From assembly GCA_015852425.1 (NCBI GenBank), contig JAAAIG010000029.1, positions 1 through 64,000 of the forward strand: a stretch of 64,000 nt of DNA, read 5' to 3'. Below the pieces are notes generated by a model. It was not told where the DNA came from, did no database searches, and saw only the letters and a list, made by a program, of their open reading frames with translations. A program made the translations under genes and the position numbers. This DNA is from Gryganskiella cystojenkinii (lineage: Eukaryota > Mortierellomycota > Mortierellomycetes > Mortierellales > Mortierellaceae). Of the stretch, positions 24,307 through 33,309 are shown one piece after another; within the stretch, counting starts at the first letter, position 1, and every line of letters begins with the position of its first letter.

Positions 24307-24582
24307 TCAGCTGTCAAAAAAGTCTTTCGCGTAGTCTACTGCCAAGACGTGTTCTCCATCGTCATCCGCATCTACTCGCTCCTCAAAATAGTATTCACCG
24401 AGATGTCCGCCCCTCGGCGCCATGTCCCACCCCTTTGAAAAAACCCTCGGACTCCAGCCAACCCTTAGGTCAGTTGGTGGACCCATGACGTCGAGTAATT
24501 GGCGATGTATCATGGACAGATTTCTCGTGGGTGGCTGCTTCCCTAAGAAAATATTCTCATTCGTCATCTCCCTTCCATTCAA
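24307..24582 (-). CDS. Orphan C-terminal-exon-like ORF, function unknown
   Basis: This 91-codon minus-strand frame reads like genuine protein, with acidic and aromatic mixed composition (LRVGWSPRVFSKGWDMAPRG, EERVDADDDGEHVLAVDYAK). It is not a shadow of a plus-strand frame. A plausible 3' splice site (TTTTCTTAG) on the minus strand at about 24543 would make 24542-24307 a last exon. No matching upstream exon is visible, because the F-box gene fragment starts within 100 bases on the other strand. It could be a small gene starting at 24582 or the left-over end of a displaced gene. No family recognised. Confidence 0.3.
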   Translation of the reverse strand: MNGREMTNENIFLGKQPPTRNLSMIHRQLLDVMGPPTDLRVGWSPRVFSKGWDMAPRGGHLGEYYFEERVDADDDGEHVLAVDYAKDFFDS

Positions 24583-24659
24583 TTTTTTGTCGTCGTGTCA
24601 ATCCCACTAACCATCAAGGAAGTTTGCCTCGAACCACATCAATATCCTTGGACTCACAA

Positions 24660-26239
24660 ATGACGACAATAATGACCCAGAGACCTGGCACCGTTCCCTC
24701 CATTGCCGGACCTCGGAACTCTCTCGACATACCCGAGATTCTCTTGGCAATAGCTTCCCATCTCTGGCAGAACAACATCAACAAGAACATGCGTTCTTTT
24801 GTTCCTTACTTTCGCGTCAACAAAAGCTTTTATCTCGCCTTCAGGACTACTATCTGGTCTTGCCTCGACTTGATCTCCTGGACTGGACATGAACAACCAA
24901 TCCCCTTGGAATCTGTCGACGCGAGCCTGCATCTAGTTATGGCTCTCAAGTTCACCGGGCCAGCTGTATCCCAATACGCGCTTCGATCTTATCCTTGTCT
25001 GACCCGGCTCCACCTCTGCCTTCATCGCCAAGACCCATGTGCACACTGGATCAACCTTCTGGGCAGCATCCCTGATGCCTTTATTCATAGGTATCGTGCG
25101 AACCTTCAGGACCTCCAGTTTACATGCGTGAGACCTAGGGACAATGCTGAGTCTTTGGAGAACCGTTGCGACCCTACCGCAGCTGGGCTGTCTTTCTGTC
25201 TAAGATATGATGATCGAGGACGTGGCCGCTGCGGATGCCCTTTGGAAGGTGATGGAGAAATGCCCTATCCGGGACCTGAATAGCATGGGGATGCCTTTCA
25301 TCTTCAACCGTCTCCTCCATCGTCAAGATTATCATCATCGTTTCCTTCCTTCGAGGTTGGCGAACCTGTCTGTAGAGGCCTTACGACTGTCAAGCTGAGC
25401 GGACAAGCCATGGACCACAAAAGGGTTGCCCAGCTTTTCACCACATGCACATCTTCGTCTTCACTTGTGGATGTCAATCTGTCGGTCAGCGGCGCTGGTA
25501 CCGCCACTTTCAAGACGCTGTTATGGACTCAGCCGCAGCACCAAAGCAAACTAACGCCGCTCGATTTCCTGGCTTGTCCGTCGATGGAAAGCAATATGGT
25601 CCATCAGTGTCTTTGCCTCTGTCCACGTCTCGTCTTTATCCAAGCGATGCGAATCTTGCCCACGGATATAGTTCTTGAGTCAGGAACAGGAGCGGCTGAA
25701 ACCTTTTCGGGAGCGGACAATCATACGACTCAATTGTCATCCTCTTCAACATCGCCATCGTCGTTGTCGTGGCCAGAGCGACCTTGGGTCTGTTCAGAGT
25801 TACGGGTTTGGAGGATACCAGTCGTGATCATTCTAAAGGATTCTCTCTGGCCGACGAATTCGACCGACAAAGCGAGAGTGAGGGGCGACAAATCCAGGGT
25901 AGAGGACGACAAAGCCAGTGTGAAGGACGAGCTCTTGGCTGTCAAAGAAACGCACCGTCGCATCTTTGAACGACTCTTGAGACTGACAAAGCTCACGACC
26001 CTTGACCTCTCAAAGACACCATCTGCTCCTCGAAATTTCATATTGTTCCTCTTCACGATCCACAGCTTTTGTATTTGCGATGTCGCCGGGACCTTGGAAT
26101 GGATCGGCTTGTACCCTTGAAGGGACTGCAAAGGTTTTTCGCCCACATGACACATCAGGAACTCAAAGCCCAGGATCTACACTGGCTCTTGGAGACATTC
26201 CCTCGTCTCAAAAGCAAAGACACATTTTCGATATTTTAA
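24660..26239 (+). pseudogene. F-box-like/LRR gene, reading frame broken
   Basis: The N-terminus (from ATG 24660) contains an F-box-like helix set, SLDIPEILLAIASHLW followed by YFRVNKSFYLAFRTTIW, as in F-box-like proteins of early-diverging fungi. Protein-like sequence then moves between frames. DALWKVMEKCPIRDLNSMGM is in a +1 frame near 25230-25295, where the first frame meets TAG at 25281. The original frame resumes with GLTTVKLSG near 25380. A third frame carries the tail RFFAHMTHQELKAQDLHWLL from about 26085 to the TAA at 26239. No GT-AG intron with matching phase restores continuity at the first break. I judge it a decayed gene, though unusual introns or sequence errors are possible. Confidence 0.65.
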
Positions 26240-26469
26240 ACTGTATTTCAAAGGTACCCAGGCTGAGGGATGAAGGATCGGGTGCTTGAGGTAGCTCCAA
26301 GCATAGTAAGGTTTAACATATTAGGTGGAATATATTAACGACCAACAGCCTTCCAACATTGTGCACTAGAACAATAACGACACAACGGTATTGGTATTTG
26401 GTATGGCATCAACTTGGCCTTGAATGCTTCATTTAGTGCCTAGGCACCGTTAGCCCGAAAAAGGTTATC
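26240..26469. other. Intergenic between convergent F-box genes
   Basis: This AT-rich 3' flank is shared by the broken plus-strand F-box gene and the minus-strand F-box/LRR gene. Nothing else is seen. Confidence 0.5.
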
Positions 26470-27747
26470 CTATAAGTTCAAAGCGATCTGAGTTGATCTC
26501 GCCTTGAGTGCCTCAGCCAAGGCCAGAGCTCCGTTGTCTTTAATCCTGTTGTACCGCAATTCCAAAGCAGTCAGAGTTGAGTTGGTGTTGAGTGCCTCAG
26601 CCAGGGCCTGAGCTCCGTTGCACCCAATCGTGTTTCTCCCCAAGTCCAAAGTGGTCAGAGCCGAGTTGATTTTGAGTGCCTCAGCCAGGGCCTGAACTCC
26701 ATTGAATCCGATTGAATTATTCCACAAGTCCAAAGTGGTCAGGTTTGAGTTGACCTTGAGTGCCTCGGCCAGGGCCTGAGCTCCGTTGGATCCGATCAAA
26801 TTACGCCCCAAGTCCAAAGTGGTCAGAGCTGAGTTGATCTTGAGTGCCTCAGCCAGGGCCTGAACTCCATCATCTCCGATCGAGTTGTTGAATAGATTCA
26901 AGGCGGTCAGAGCGTTGTTGGTCTTGAGTGCCTCAGCTATTGCCTGAGCTCCATATTTTTCTATGGAGTTGCCGTCCAGCTCGAAATCGATGGTCTTCAA
27001 GTTCAAAGTTGTCAGGGTCGAATTGATCTTGAGTGCCTCAGCCAGGGCCCGAGCTCCATTGGGTCCGATTTTGTTACTCTCCAAATGCAAACTGGTGAGG
27101 GTCGAGTTCATCTCAAGTGCCTCAGCCAAAACTTGAGCTCCATCGAACCCAATCGAATTGCCCTCCAAGTACAAGGTGGTCAGAGTTGAGTTGGCTTTGA
27201 GCGCTTCAGCCAACAATTCAGCTCCGTTGTCTCCAATCCCATTGTCCTCCAAGTGCAAAATGGTAAGAGTCGAATTGGTCTTGAGTGCCTCAGCCAACAC
27301 CCCAGCTCCGTTGTCTCCAATCCCATTGTCCTCCAAGTGCAAAATGGTAAGAGTGTTGTTGGTCTTGAGTGCATCAGCCAGGGCCCGAGCTCCGTTGGAT
27401 CCGATCGAGTTACGCCCCAAGTCCAAAGTGGTCAGAGTTGAGTTAGCCAAGACACTAGAAACTTCTTTTTCACAGACAGAACCATCAACTCGCAGTCTAT
27501 GTATTAGATGTTTGTTTTTCTCAATGGATTCCATGCTGGGGCCATGCTTCGACAAGACGACAGAGTTGTAGAGTGGCGGTGTAAATGAATCGTTCCAATC
27601 CTGACTCACACACGCACATGACGCGAGGTCTTTGAGAAGAAGGCTACTTGCAATTCTTGATCGAATCTCATGTAGATCGAGAGAATGAACATGGAACATC
27701 TTGGCTAAAGACAAAAAAAGTGACAAATGTGACGGGAATGATGACAA
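26470..27747 (-). CDS. F-box protein with ribonuclease-inhibitor-type LRR array
   Basis: A single exon encodes 425 residues from the ATG at 27747. A second in-frame ATG at 27699 (MFHVHSLDLHEIRSRI) would also keep the F-box intact and may be the true start. Residues about 17-65 form an F-box-like region (LLLKDLASCACVSQDWNDSF). From about residue 100 there are eleven 28-residue LRRs of consensus NSTLTTLDLGxNxIGxNGAQALAEALKx. One has a six-residue insertion, and a partial twelfth ends the protein. This is the RI/NLRC3-type LRR, usually a curved protein-binding solenoid. With an F-box it suggests a substrate receptor of an SCF ubiquitin ligase. Neighbouring repeats are close at DNA level, so the array is young. 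Substrate unknown. Confidence 0.85.
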   Translation of the reverse strand: MSSFPSHLSLFLSLAKMFHVHSLDLHEIRSRIASSLLLKDLASCACVSQDWNDSFTPPLYNSVVLSKHGPSMESIEKNKHLIHRLRVDGSVCEKEVSSVLANSTLTTLDLGRNSIGSNGARALADALKTNNTLTILHLEDNGIGDNGAGVLAEALKTNSTLTILHLEDNGIGDNGAELLAEALKANSTLTTLYLEGNSIGFDGAQVLAEALEMNSTLTSLHLESNKIGPNGARALAEALKINSTLTTLNLKTIDFELDGNSIEKYGAQAIAEALKTNNALTALNLFNNSIGDDGVQALAEALKINSALTTLDLGRNLIGSNGAQALAEALKVNSNLTTLDLWNNSIGFNGVQALAEALKINSALTTLDLGRNTIGCNGAQALAEALNTNSTLTALELRYNRIKDNGALALAEALKARSTQIALNL

Positions 27748-28217
27748 GGACAGTGATGATGGTTCACAAGGAGAAGTTACAACAAATGCGACATGAGGAA
27801 GAGGGATGTTAGCATCTCTAGTGATGTTCTCCTTTGTTTCTACTTTGGAGATTCTTGTTGAAATATTTTGACTTACTGAAAGGTAACGGGAAAGAACAAG
27901 GAAACCAACCGCCCTCTCTCTTGATCCTACTTTACAGGGTCGTATCCTTCTTGTGTGACAGTGAACTTTGGGCGATGCAAATAATTTTTGATTTTTACAA
28001 TTTTAAAAGCGCAGCAGGAAGTCGACGCCGCGACGGTTTTGGCGACATTATTGTCGCCAAAAAATCCTTCCTAAAAGATTTGAGTTGAAACGGTTCCTGC
28101 ACTACTGAAATTTATTGTGTTTTGAACATCGACGTTCTTTTTCATATTTTCTTGAATCTCTCCAACCACTCTTCCACACTTTTCCATCTCAATTCCTCCA
28201 CTGACATTTCCCCTGCA
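27748..28217. promoter_or_regulatory. Divergent promoter region between two F-box genes
   Basis: The minus-strand F-box/LRR gene and the plus-strand F-box-like gene start on either side of this 470-bp stretch. It must hold both promoters. A GCGACATTATTGTCGCC inverted repeat near 28041-28057 is the only notable motif. Confidence 0.45.
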
Positions 28218-30077
28218 ATGTCATCAGCTTGCATCCGGTTTTTTCAGATTCCTGAAATGGTGATGCAGGTAGTTCATTTGCAGCTGGAAAAGAATGACAT
28301 TGCTTGCCTCATGGAGACATGCCACCAACTGAACATATGCTGCGCTCCCTTCCTCTTCCAAACTCTCTACCGGGAAGAGAGCTACCGCATCATGAACTCA
28401 GCTGATTGCCTGAAAGCCTTTGCCAGGAATTCTCACCGCGTGAAAGTGCTTTTCGCCGGTCCTTCCTTCATGTCCTTACTATACAATTGCCTGCTCGCTT
28501 ACCAAGTACTCCACCCTGCATCACCGGATTTGGTGCTTCCAGCCTGGCTCCCTCGGCTTGATGACACTTTGTCCAACAGTGGCATCATCATCCCCATCCC
28601 TCCAATGACTCGCCTTTTATCATTCACGTATTTCGGCCATGGTGTCGACTATCTTGAAAATCAGTCACCGTCAAGCAAATACAATACGGTCCGTCAAGCT
28701 CAAGTCTATGGTGTTCTTCACTACTCTTCTCAACTCCGGGAACTCTCCCTTGATATCGATATTGACGACCTAAGGGACACTCAGCTCTTGGCAGCAGCCA
28801 TCTCCAGGATGCTGAATCTTCAGAAGCTGAGAGTTGAAAGCCTTCGGTATGATTGGTCCGGGAACAAATTCATACCAACCATCGTTGAATGCTGCCCATC
28901 TTCTCTCGTCGACCTCATTATTGACTTTCACACGTTCTCCGATGATGACCCATTGGACTTTGGGGCTAAAACAGAGGAAGAGAAAGCAGCTGAGGTGGAG
29001 TCTGTCCGGTTCTGCATGCCCTTACTCTGGGAGGAGAATGGAGTGTCAGTGATCCCAAGGCAAGGACAACTTGACCGACTTCACCGGTTGGTTGCTAGAC
29101 AGCTTGGACAACTTACCATCGACGAGATCTTCTCAGTTTTCAAGCAATGCCCAAACCTTACCAAATTCTTTGGTCCAGAGCTCAGCAAAGACATTGATCC
29201 TTTGGATGTCGCAATGTGCATTGGCAGGCACTGTCAAAAAGTGAATTGGTTGGCACAAGCTGGTAGTCGCAACCCCATGTTGCTTATGGATATCATGGAC
29301 GCCTTGTCTACGCAAACTGTTGAAGTCTTCTTTTTTCACACGTTTGATAAGTCTTCGGTTGACCTAGCCTCCCGAATCTTGAGGCATTCAGGATCACTCC
29401 GCGAGATCAGGTTGGAAAATTGCCAAGAATTCAACAGCAGGGCCATCCAGACAATCCTCGTCCACTGCCACGCACTCGAGGAATTCATCTGCCAGGGTAG
29501 ATGCAACGACTGGGAAATGAAGTTTGATCTTGCCGACGCTATAGAGTTCCCATGGGGTTCTACCCGTCTTAAATGTTTACACCTGCTGATCGCCATGGAC
29601 CATATTGAGCCCACGCCTGAAGGTCCTTTCTATGAGCGTGTGCCGCCAATCAATCTCACTGACGCAGAGGACATCCAGATGTCCATGCTCAAAAAACTAT
29701 ACCACCAAATCGGCCGTCTTGTCGACATGGAGGTGCTTACTATGAGGCTAATTGTTCGCAAGTACCCACCAGCCTTTCCTACCACTATCTTGTTCCCAGG
29801 CATGTGGTCACTTCCCCGTGGAAACTCTGGCCAACTGGGGTACCTGCACCTCTTCGCGAGCCTCAAGAAACTTCGTGTATTCATCAGTAATATGGACAGT
29901 GACAAGACCATCAAGTTGATAGGACAGCCTGAAGTTGAATGGATTGCCCATAACTGGCCGTCACTGCAACGCATCGACTTCTTTCGTAACCCACGATCAA
30001 GGCATCCAGCGTCTCCACCGAAGCCGTCCTGCTTTCAGTGGCTCAAGGAGCAAATGCCTCAGCTCAAGATGGATTAG
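28218..30077 (+). CDS. F-box-like/LRR domain protein
   Basis: A single exon of 619 residues starts at the first ATG (28218). The open frame extends upstream to 28122 without an ATG. The N-terminus MSSACIRFFQIPEMVMQVVH followed by CLMETCHQLNICCAPFLFQTL is an F-box-like motif. The rest consists of irregular Leu-rich segments (LRELSLDIDIDDLRD, LREIRLENCQEFNSRAIQTI) and ends with a PSLQRIDFF-type tail. This layout is common in large F-box families of Mortierella-like fungi. It probably recruits a substrate to an SCF complex, but neither the partner nor Skp1 binding can be read from sequence. Unlike its broken neighbour at 24660, this frame is intact. Confidence 0.8.
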   Translation: MSSACIRFFQIPEMVMQVVHLQLEKNDIACLMETCHQLNICCAPFLFQTLYREESYRIMNSADCLKAFARNSHRVKVLFAGPSFMSLLYNCLLAYQVLHPASPDLVLPAWLPRLDDTLSNSGIIIPIPPMTRLLSFTYFGHGVDYLENQSPSSKYNTVRQAQVYGVLHYSSQLRELSLDIDIDDLRDTQLLAAAISRMLNLQKLRVESLRYDWSGNKFIPTIVECCPSSLVDLIIDFHTFSDDDPLDFGAKTEEEKAAEVESVRFCMPLLWEENGVSVIPRQGQLDRLHRLVARQLGQLTIDEIFSVFKQCPNLTKFFGPELSKDIDPLDVAMCIGRHCQKVNWLAQAGSRNPMLLMDIMDALSTQTVEVFFFHTFDKSSVDLASRILRHSGSLREIRLENCQEFNSRAIQTILVHCHALEEFICQGRCNDWEMKFDLADAIEFPWGSTRLKCLHLLIAMDHIEPTPEGPFYERVPPINLTDAEDIQMSMLKKLYHQIGRLVDMEVLTMRLIVRKYPPAFPTTILFPGMWSLPRGNSGQLGYLHLFASLKKLRVFISNMDSDKTIKLIGQPEVEWIAHNWPSLQRIDFFRNPRSRHPASPPKPSCFQWLKEQMPQLKMD

Positions 30078-30514
30078 ATAGTAGGGGGCAAGCTTATGTC
30101 TACGCAAAAAAAAGGACCAAAGAAATAAATATCTGAGACAGAGCAAAAGGCTAGTTATTATAGAACTCTTGACTTTCTAACCCCGAGGGAGGAGTGAATG
30201 CAATTTTCATTGAAAGTAGTTTTGCGATTTACGCTGGTTTGGAGATGGCCTGGATTTTGAAAAGGAAGAGACAACAGAGCGATTCAAAGATGTATGGTCC
30301 ATAAAAAAAAAGTGCACTGACGTTTGTAGAAAAAATAAAAATAAAAACGCGACCCAGACGCGTCGGCTTTGAACGCTCCCCCCAAAAAAAAAATGAAGGA
30401 CAATTATTGCAAGGGCAATTATTAACATCAAAAAATTGGAAACAGAGGTGCAGTCAGACAAGAAACAGGAGGGAATTTATTTCTACGACAAATTAAAAAA
30501 GAGTGATCTATAAA
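30078..30514. other. Intergenic between convergent genes
   Basis: The 3' flanks of the F-box-like gene and the coiled-coil gene meet here. A-rich runs are present; no gene is seen. Confidence 0.5.
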
Positions 30515-31786
30515 TTACAACATTGATCCACCGACATCGAGCAATTGGACCTTGAGATCCCGGTTCTCACTCTCGAGCGAATCGACGTACTCGGAAGCCT
30601 GAGCATGTTGCATGCTCAGTGCACGGAACTTGGCCAGCAGCTTTTGATGCTCGGCTGAGAGATCGTATCCGACACTGTTTGTTGTTTGTTGCTGTGATGG
30701 TTGAGAGCAGGGGGGTGTCACACTTGAGACTCTGGTTGATCCGTTACTGACCCCGGTCCTGAAACTGTCGTCCGAAGATGAAACGACAAGGCTGTTCTGA
30801 GAGGGAGTCGTGGCCTGGATGATGGACTCTGCCGTGATCGGGACCAAGTTTTCCAACGACGTTGCTGTCGTTGTCCTCGTGGCAGTCGATGCTGCTGTTT
30901 TTGAGCCTGATGTTTGTTGTTGCCAATGAGCCTTTTCGCGTTCCAGGCTCAAAACCTCGGTTCCGAGTCGGTCGACTTTTTGGAGCAAATCCTGGATCTG
31001 AGCCTCCTTTTCTTGGTTCTCGGCCTCCAAAGTCTGGACCAACTCTGTTTGGACTTCCTCATCCGTCTTGCGCATGAAATCGACCACTCGGTTGACAGGA
31101 CTGTTGGCCCGACGACGTTCATCCTTTGAGTCCTCGGTGGCCTTGATCTCTTGTTGCAACCCCTCAATCACCCTCGCCTTGTACTCGACCTCCTTTTCGC
31201 TCTCGACGATTTTGATCCTCAGGTCCTCAACCTCTAGGACCTTCACACCCATCTCGAATTCGCAGGTTTGGACAAGGGCCCTCATCTCCTCCAATTCCTT
31301 GGCGTGGTTCTCACCAAGATTCTTGATATCGAGTCTCTGACCGTGGACCTGGCGATGCGCCAAGATGAGTTCCTCTTTTAGGCCGGTCAGGTATCGCTCC
31401 AACTCGACAATCTTGGCCCGAAGAGTTATATTTTCTTGAGAGAGTTTTTTGGTGTTACCGATACTTGGGAAACGACGGAGGCCGCTGTTAGGGTTCGAGT
31501 TGTCCTGTTGATGACGGTAGTTGTTGCCTGGAGACTGGGGTGCGTTTGATGTGGTCGAAGAATTACTGGCAGCGCGGGTTGCTGTACGACTCAAGGTCGA
31601 CATAGGAGGGAGACTACTCTTGATATCTCTTTCGTCAGTGCCATCGGTACTACCGGTTGTGGAAGCGGAAGAGGCCGTGGATTTGAGGTGGGTGATGAGC
31701 TCTGGCGGGGTGGTGGGAGCTTGTTGTGTTCCTGGAAGGAGAATTGGGGCAGAGATGGGATGCATACTGGGATCGGATGACGGCAT
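30515..31786 (-). CDS. Coiled-coil protein, function unknown
   Basis: A single exon encodes 423 residues. Residues 1-115 are Ser/Thr/Pro-rich and probably disordered. Residues about 115-225 form a long heptad-rich coiled coil (LSQENITLRAKIVELERYL onward). A short linker with RANSPVNRVVDFMRK follows, then a second coil near 240-290. A Thr/Ser-rich spacer leads to a last coil at 375-415 (LLAKFRALSMQHAQASEYVD). No catalytic motif, signal peptide or membrane segment is visible. The arrangement suggests a scaffold or cytoskeletal adaptor, but I do not recognise the family. The promoter side (31790-32000) is GA/CT-rich. Confidence 0.8.
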   Translation of the reverse strand: MPSSDPSMHPISAPILLPGTQQAPTTPPELITHLKSTASSASTTGSTDGTDERDIKSSLPPMSTLSRTATRAASNSSTTSNAPQSPGNNYRHQQDNSNPNSGLRRFPSIGNTKKLSQENITLRAKIVELERYLTGLKEELILAHRQVHGQRLDIKNLGENHAKELEEMRALVQTCEFEMGVKVLEVEDLRIKIVESEKEVEYKARVIEGLQQEIKATEDSKDERRRANSPVNRVVDFMRKTDEEVQTELVQTLEAENQEKEAQIQDLLQKVDRLGTEVLSLEREKAHWQQQTSGSKTAASTATRTTTATSLENLVPITAESIIQATTPSQNSLVVSSSDDSFRTGVSNGSTRVSSVTPPCSQPSQQQTTNSVGYDLSAEHQKLLAKFRALSMQHAQASEYVDSLESENRDLKVQLLDVGGSML

Positions 31787-33309
31787 TCGAGCTTTACTTT
31801 CCTTTTATGAGAAGTGGTTGGGAAAAAGGGTATATAATTGAAAAGTGAGAAAAAAAATTATAAAAAAAAAACAGAGTACGAGGGATCAGAGAAGGGGATT
31901 TAAAGGAAGTTGCCGTCGGGGGTTCTTTTTTTGGTTGTGGAAGAGAGGCTAAGGCGAGTAAAGACAAGAAAGAAAAGAAGAAAAAAAGAAGAAAAAAGAA
32001 AGAAAGTAGAGCCAAATTCGTAAGGGTCAAGAGTGGAAAAAAAGGGTGGTCGAACGCGAAAGGTCAGTGGAAAGTTGAACGCACAACAAAAAGGAAGCCT
32101 TTCAAATTAAAAAAACACGGAGTCGTTTTGTGCTCAGGAGCGCAAAGTAAACAAACGCACTCTCTCTCACCAGCCTGAATGGAGAAAAGCCGTCCATCGT
32201 CCGTCCACGACACAAGATGTTGGTCTTTTTTTTTTTTTTTTTTGATATGATGAAAGTGGTTCTGCCTTTTTGGCAATAGCGTTCGTCACCTTTGTTACCA
32301 CCTTTGGACTCCAGTGCTAGCCACATCGCCTTGCGTTTTTTGTTGGTAGAATATGTATCGCGATGTAACAGAAACGGGCAATAGTCTATCGCTGTCAGGG
32401 ATCAGCAAGGGACCCCGGTTGAGGAGATATGTTTGGTAGAACCCTTGCAGGGGTCCTATGTGGCTTTCATTCAAAGTGAACCACATAAGCACTGCCCATC
32501 TCTGAAAGGGGAAGGAGGAGGGAGGGGGGCAACAGCAGCAACACCGTCGTCATCTTTATCATCATCAACAGCAAAGTGTAATTGTCATCATCGCGCGTTG
32601 TGTTTGGAGTAAGGATTCCAGTCGCGGTGAAGAGAACAAAAAAGCAGCCAATCAACCTATGGCACTAAAAACAAATGCGTTTTAAGGAGTCTTTTTTTTT
32701 TTTTTCTTGCGAGGAGAAAAAGGGATGAATGGGACATTTTTGCGTTTGTAGATGCAAGCATCAACGGAGAACCGATATGGCACCGCAAAAAAGTGAGCAG
32801 AGCTGAGAGAGCAAGAGAGCGAGATTGAGAGAGAGACACACAAAAAAGGAGGTGACTTACAGGGAATAGAACCAAAAGTCCAACGTTTAAGGACGTGAAT
32901 AGGGAGACCGCTCTAGACTCTCCTCTCTCTATCAAAGTTAAGAAAAACTGGACCTGCCTTGCGCTCTTGCCGACAACGCGCGACGCGTCCGAGCGTCCAA
33001 CTCCGACTCGACCATGCTGTTGCTCAGCAAAAGAAGAGCAAAACTGTTTCTGTTCACAACCCACGCGCTTTTAATAATAACAACAACAGAATAACAAACA
33101 CAAGATGACGATGATTGTCGTGGATTGCTCTTTATTATCCATAAATTAGTATGTATTATTAGCTGTTTATATTCGTTATGTTGGTGATCGGGGATCGGGG
33201 CTGGTTCGTTACTTTGAAGAGGGAAAGGTATAAGACGCTTGGTTTGGTCTTTGGGTATTCTGGTATCATCCTTTCTCTCTTTAGGGGCGAGACGTCATTT
33301 GAAGCTCTA
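31787..33309. other. 1.5-kb intergenic region, no gene supported
   Basis: It lies upstream of the coiled-coil gene and downstream of the anillin-like gene. Purine-rich DNA (31960-32010), a T19 run near 32228 and a T13 run near 32692 dominate. Minus-strand frames here (for example 32657-33064) show low complexity and no family features. Confidence 0.5.

Noticed and set aside
28122..28217. Upstream extension of the 28218 F-box-like gene
   Set aside because: No ATG in the extension; the frame opens with TTG only.
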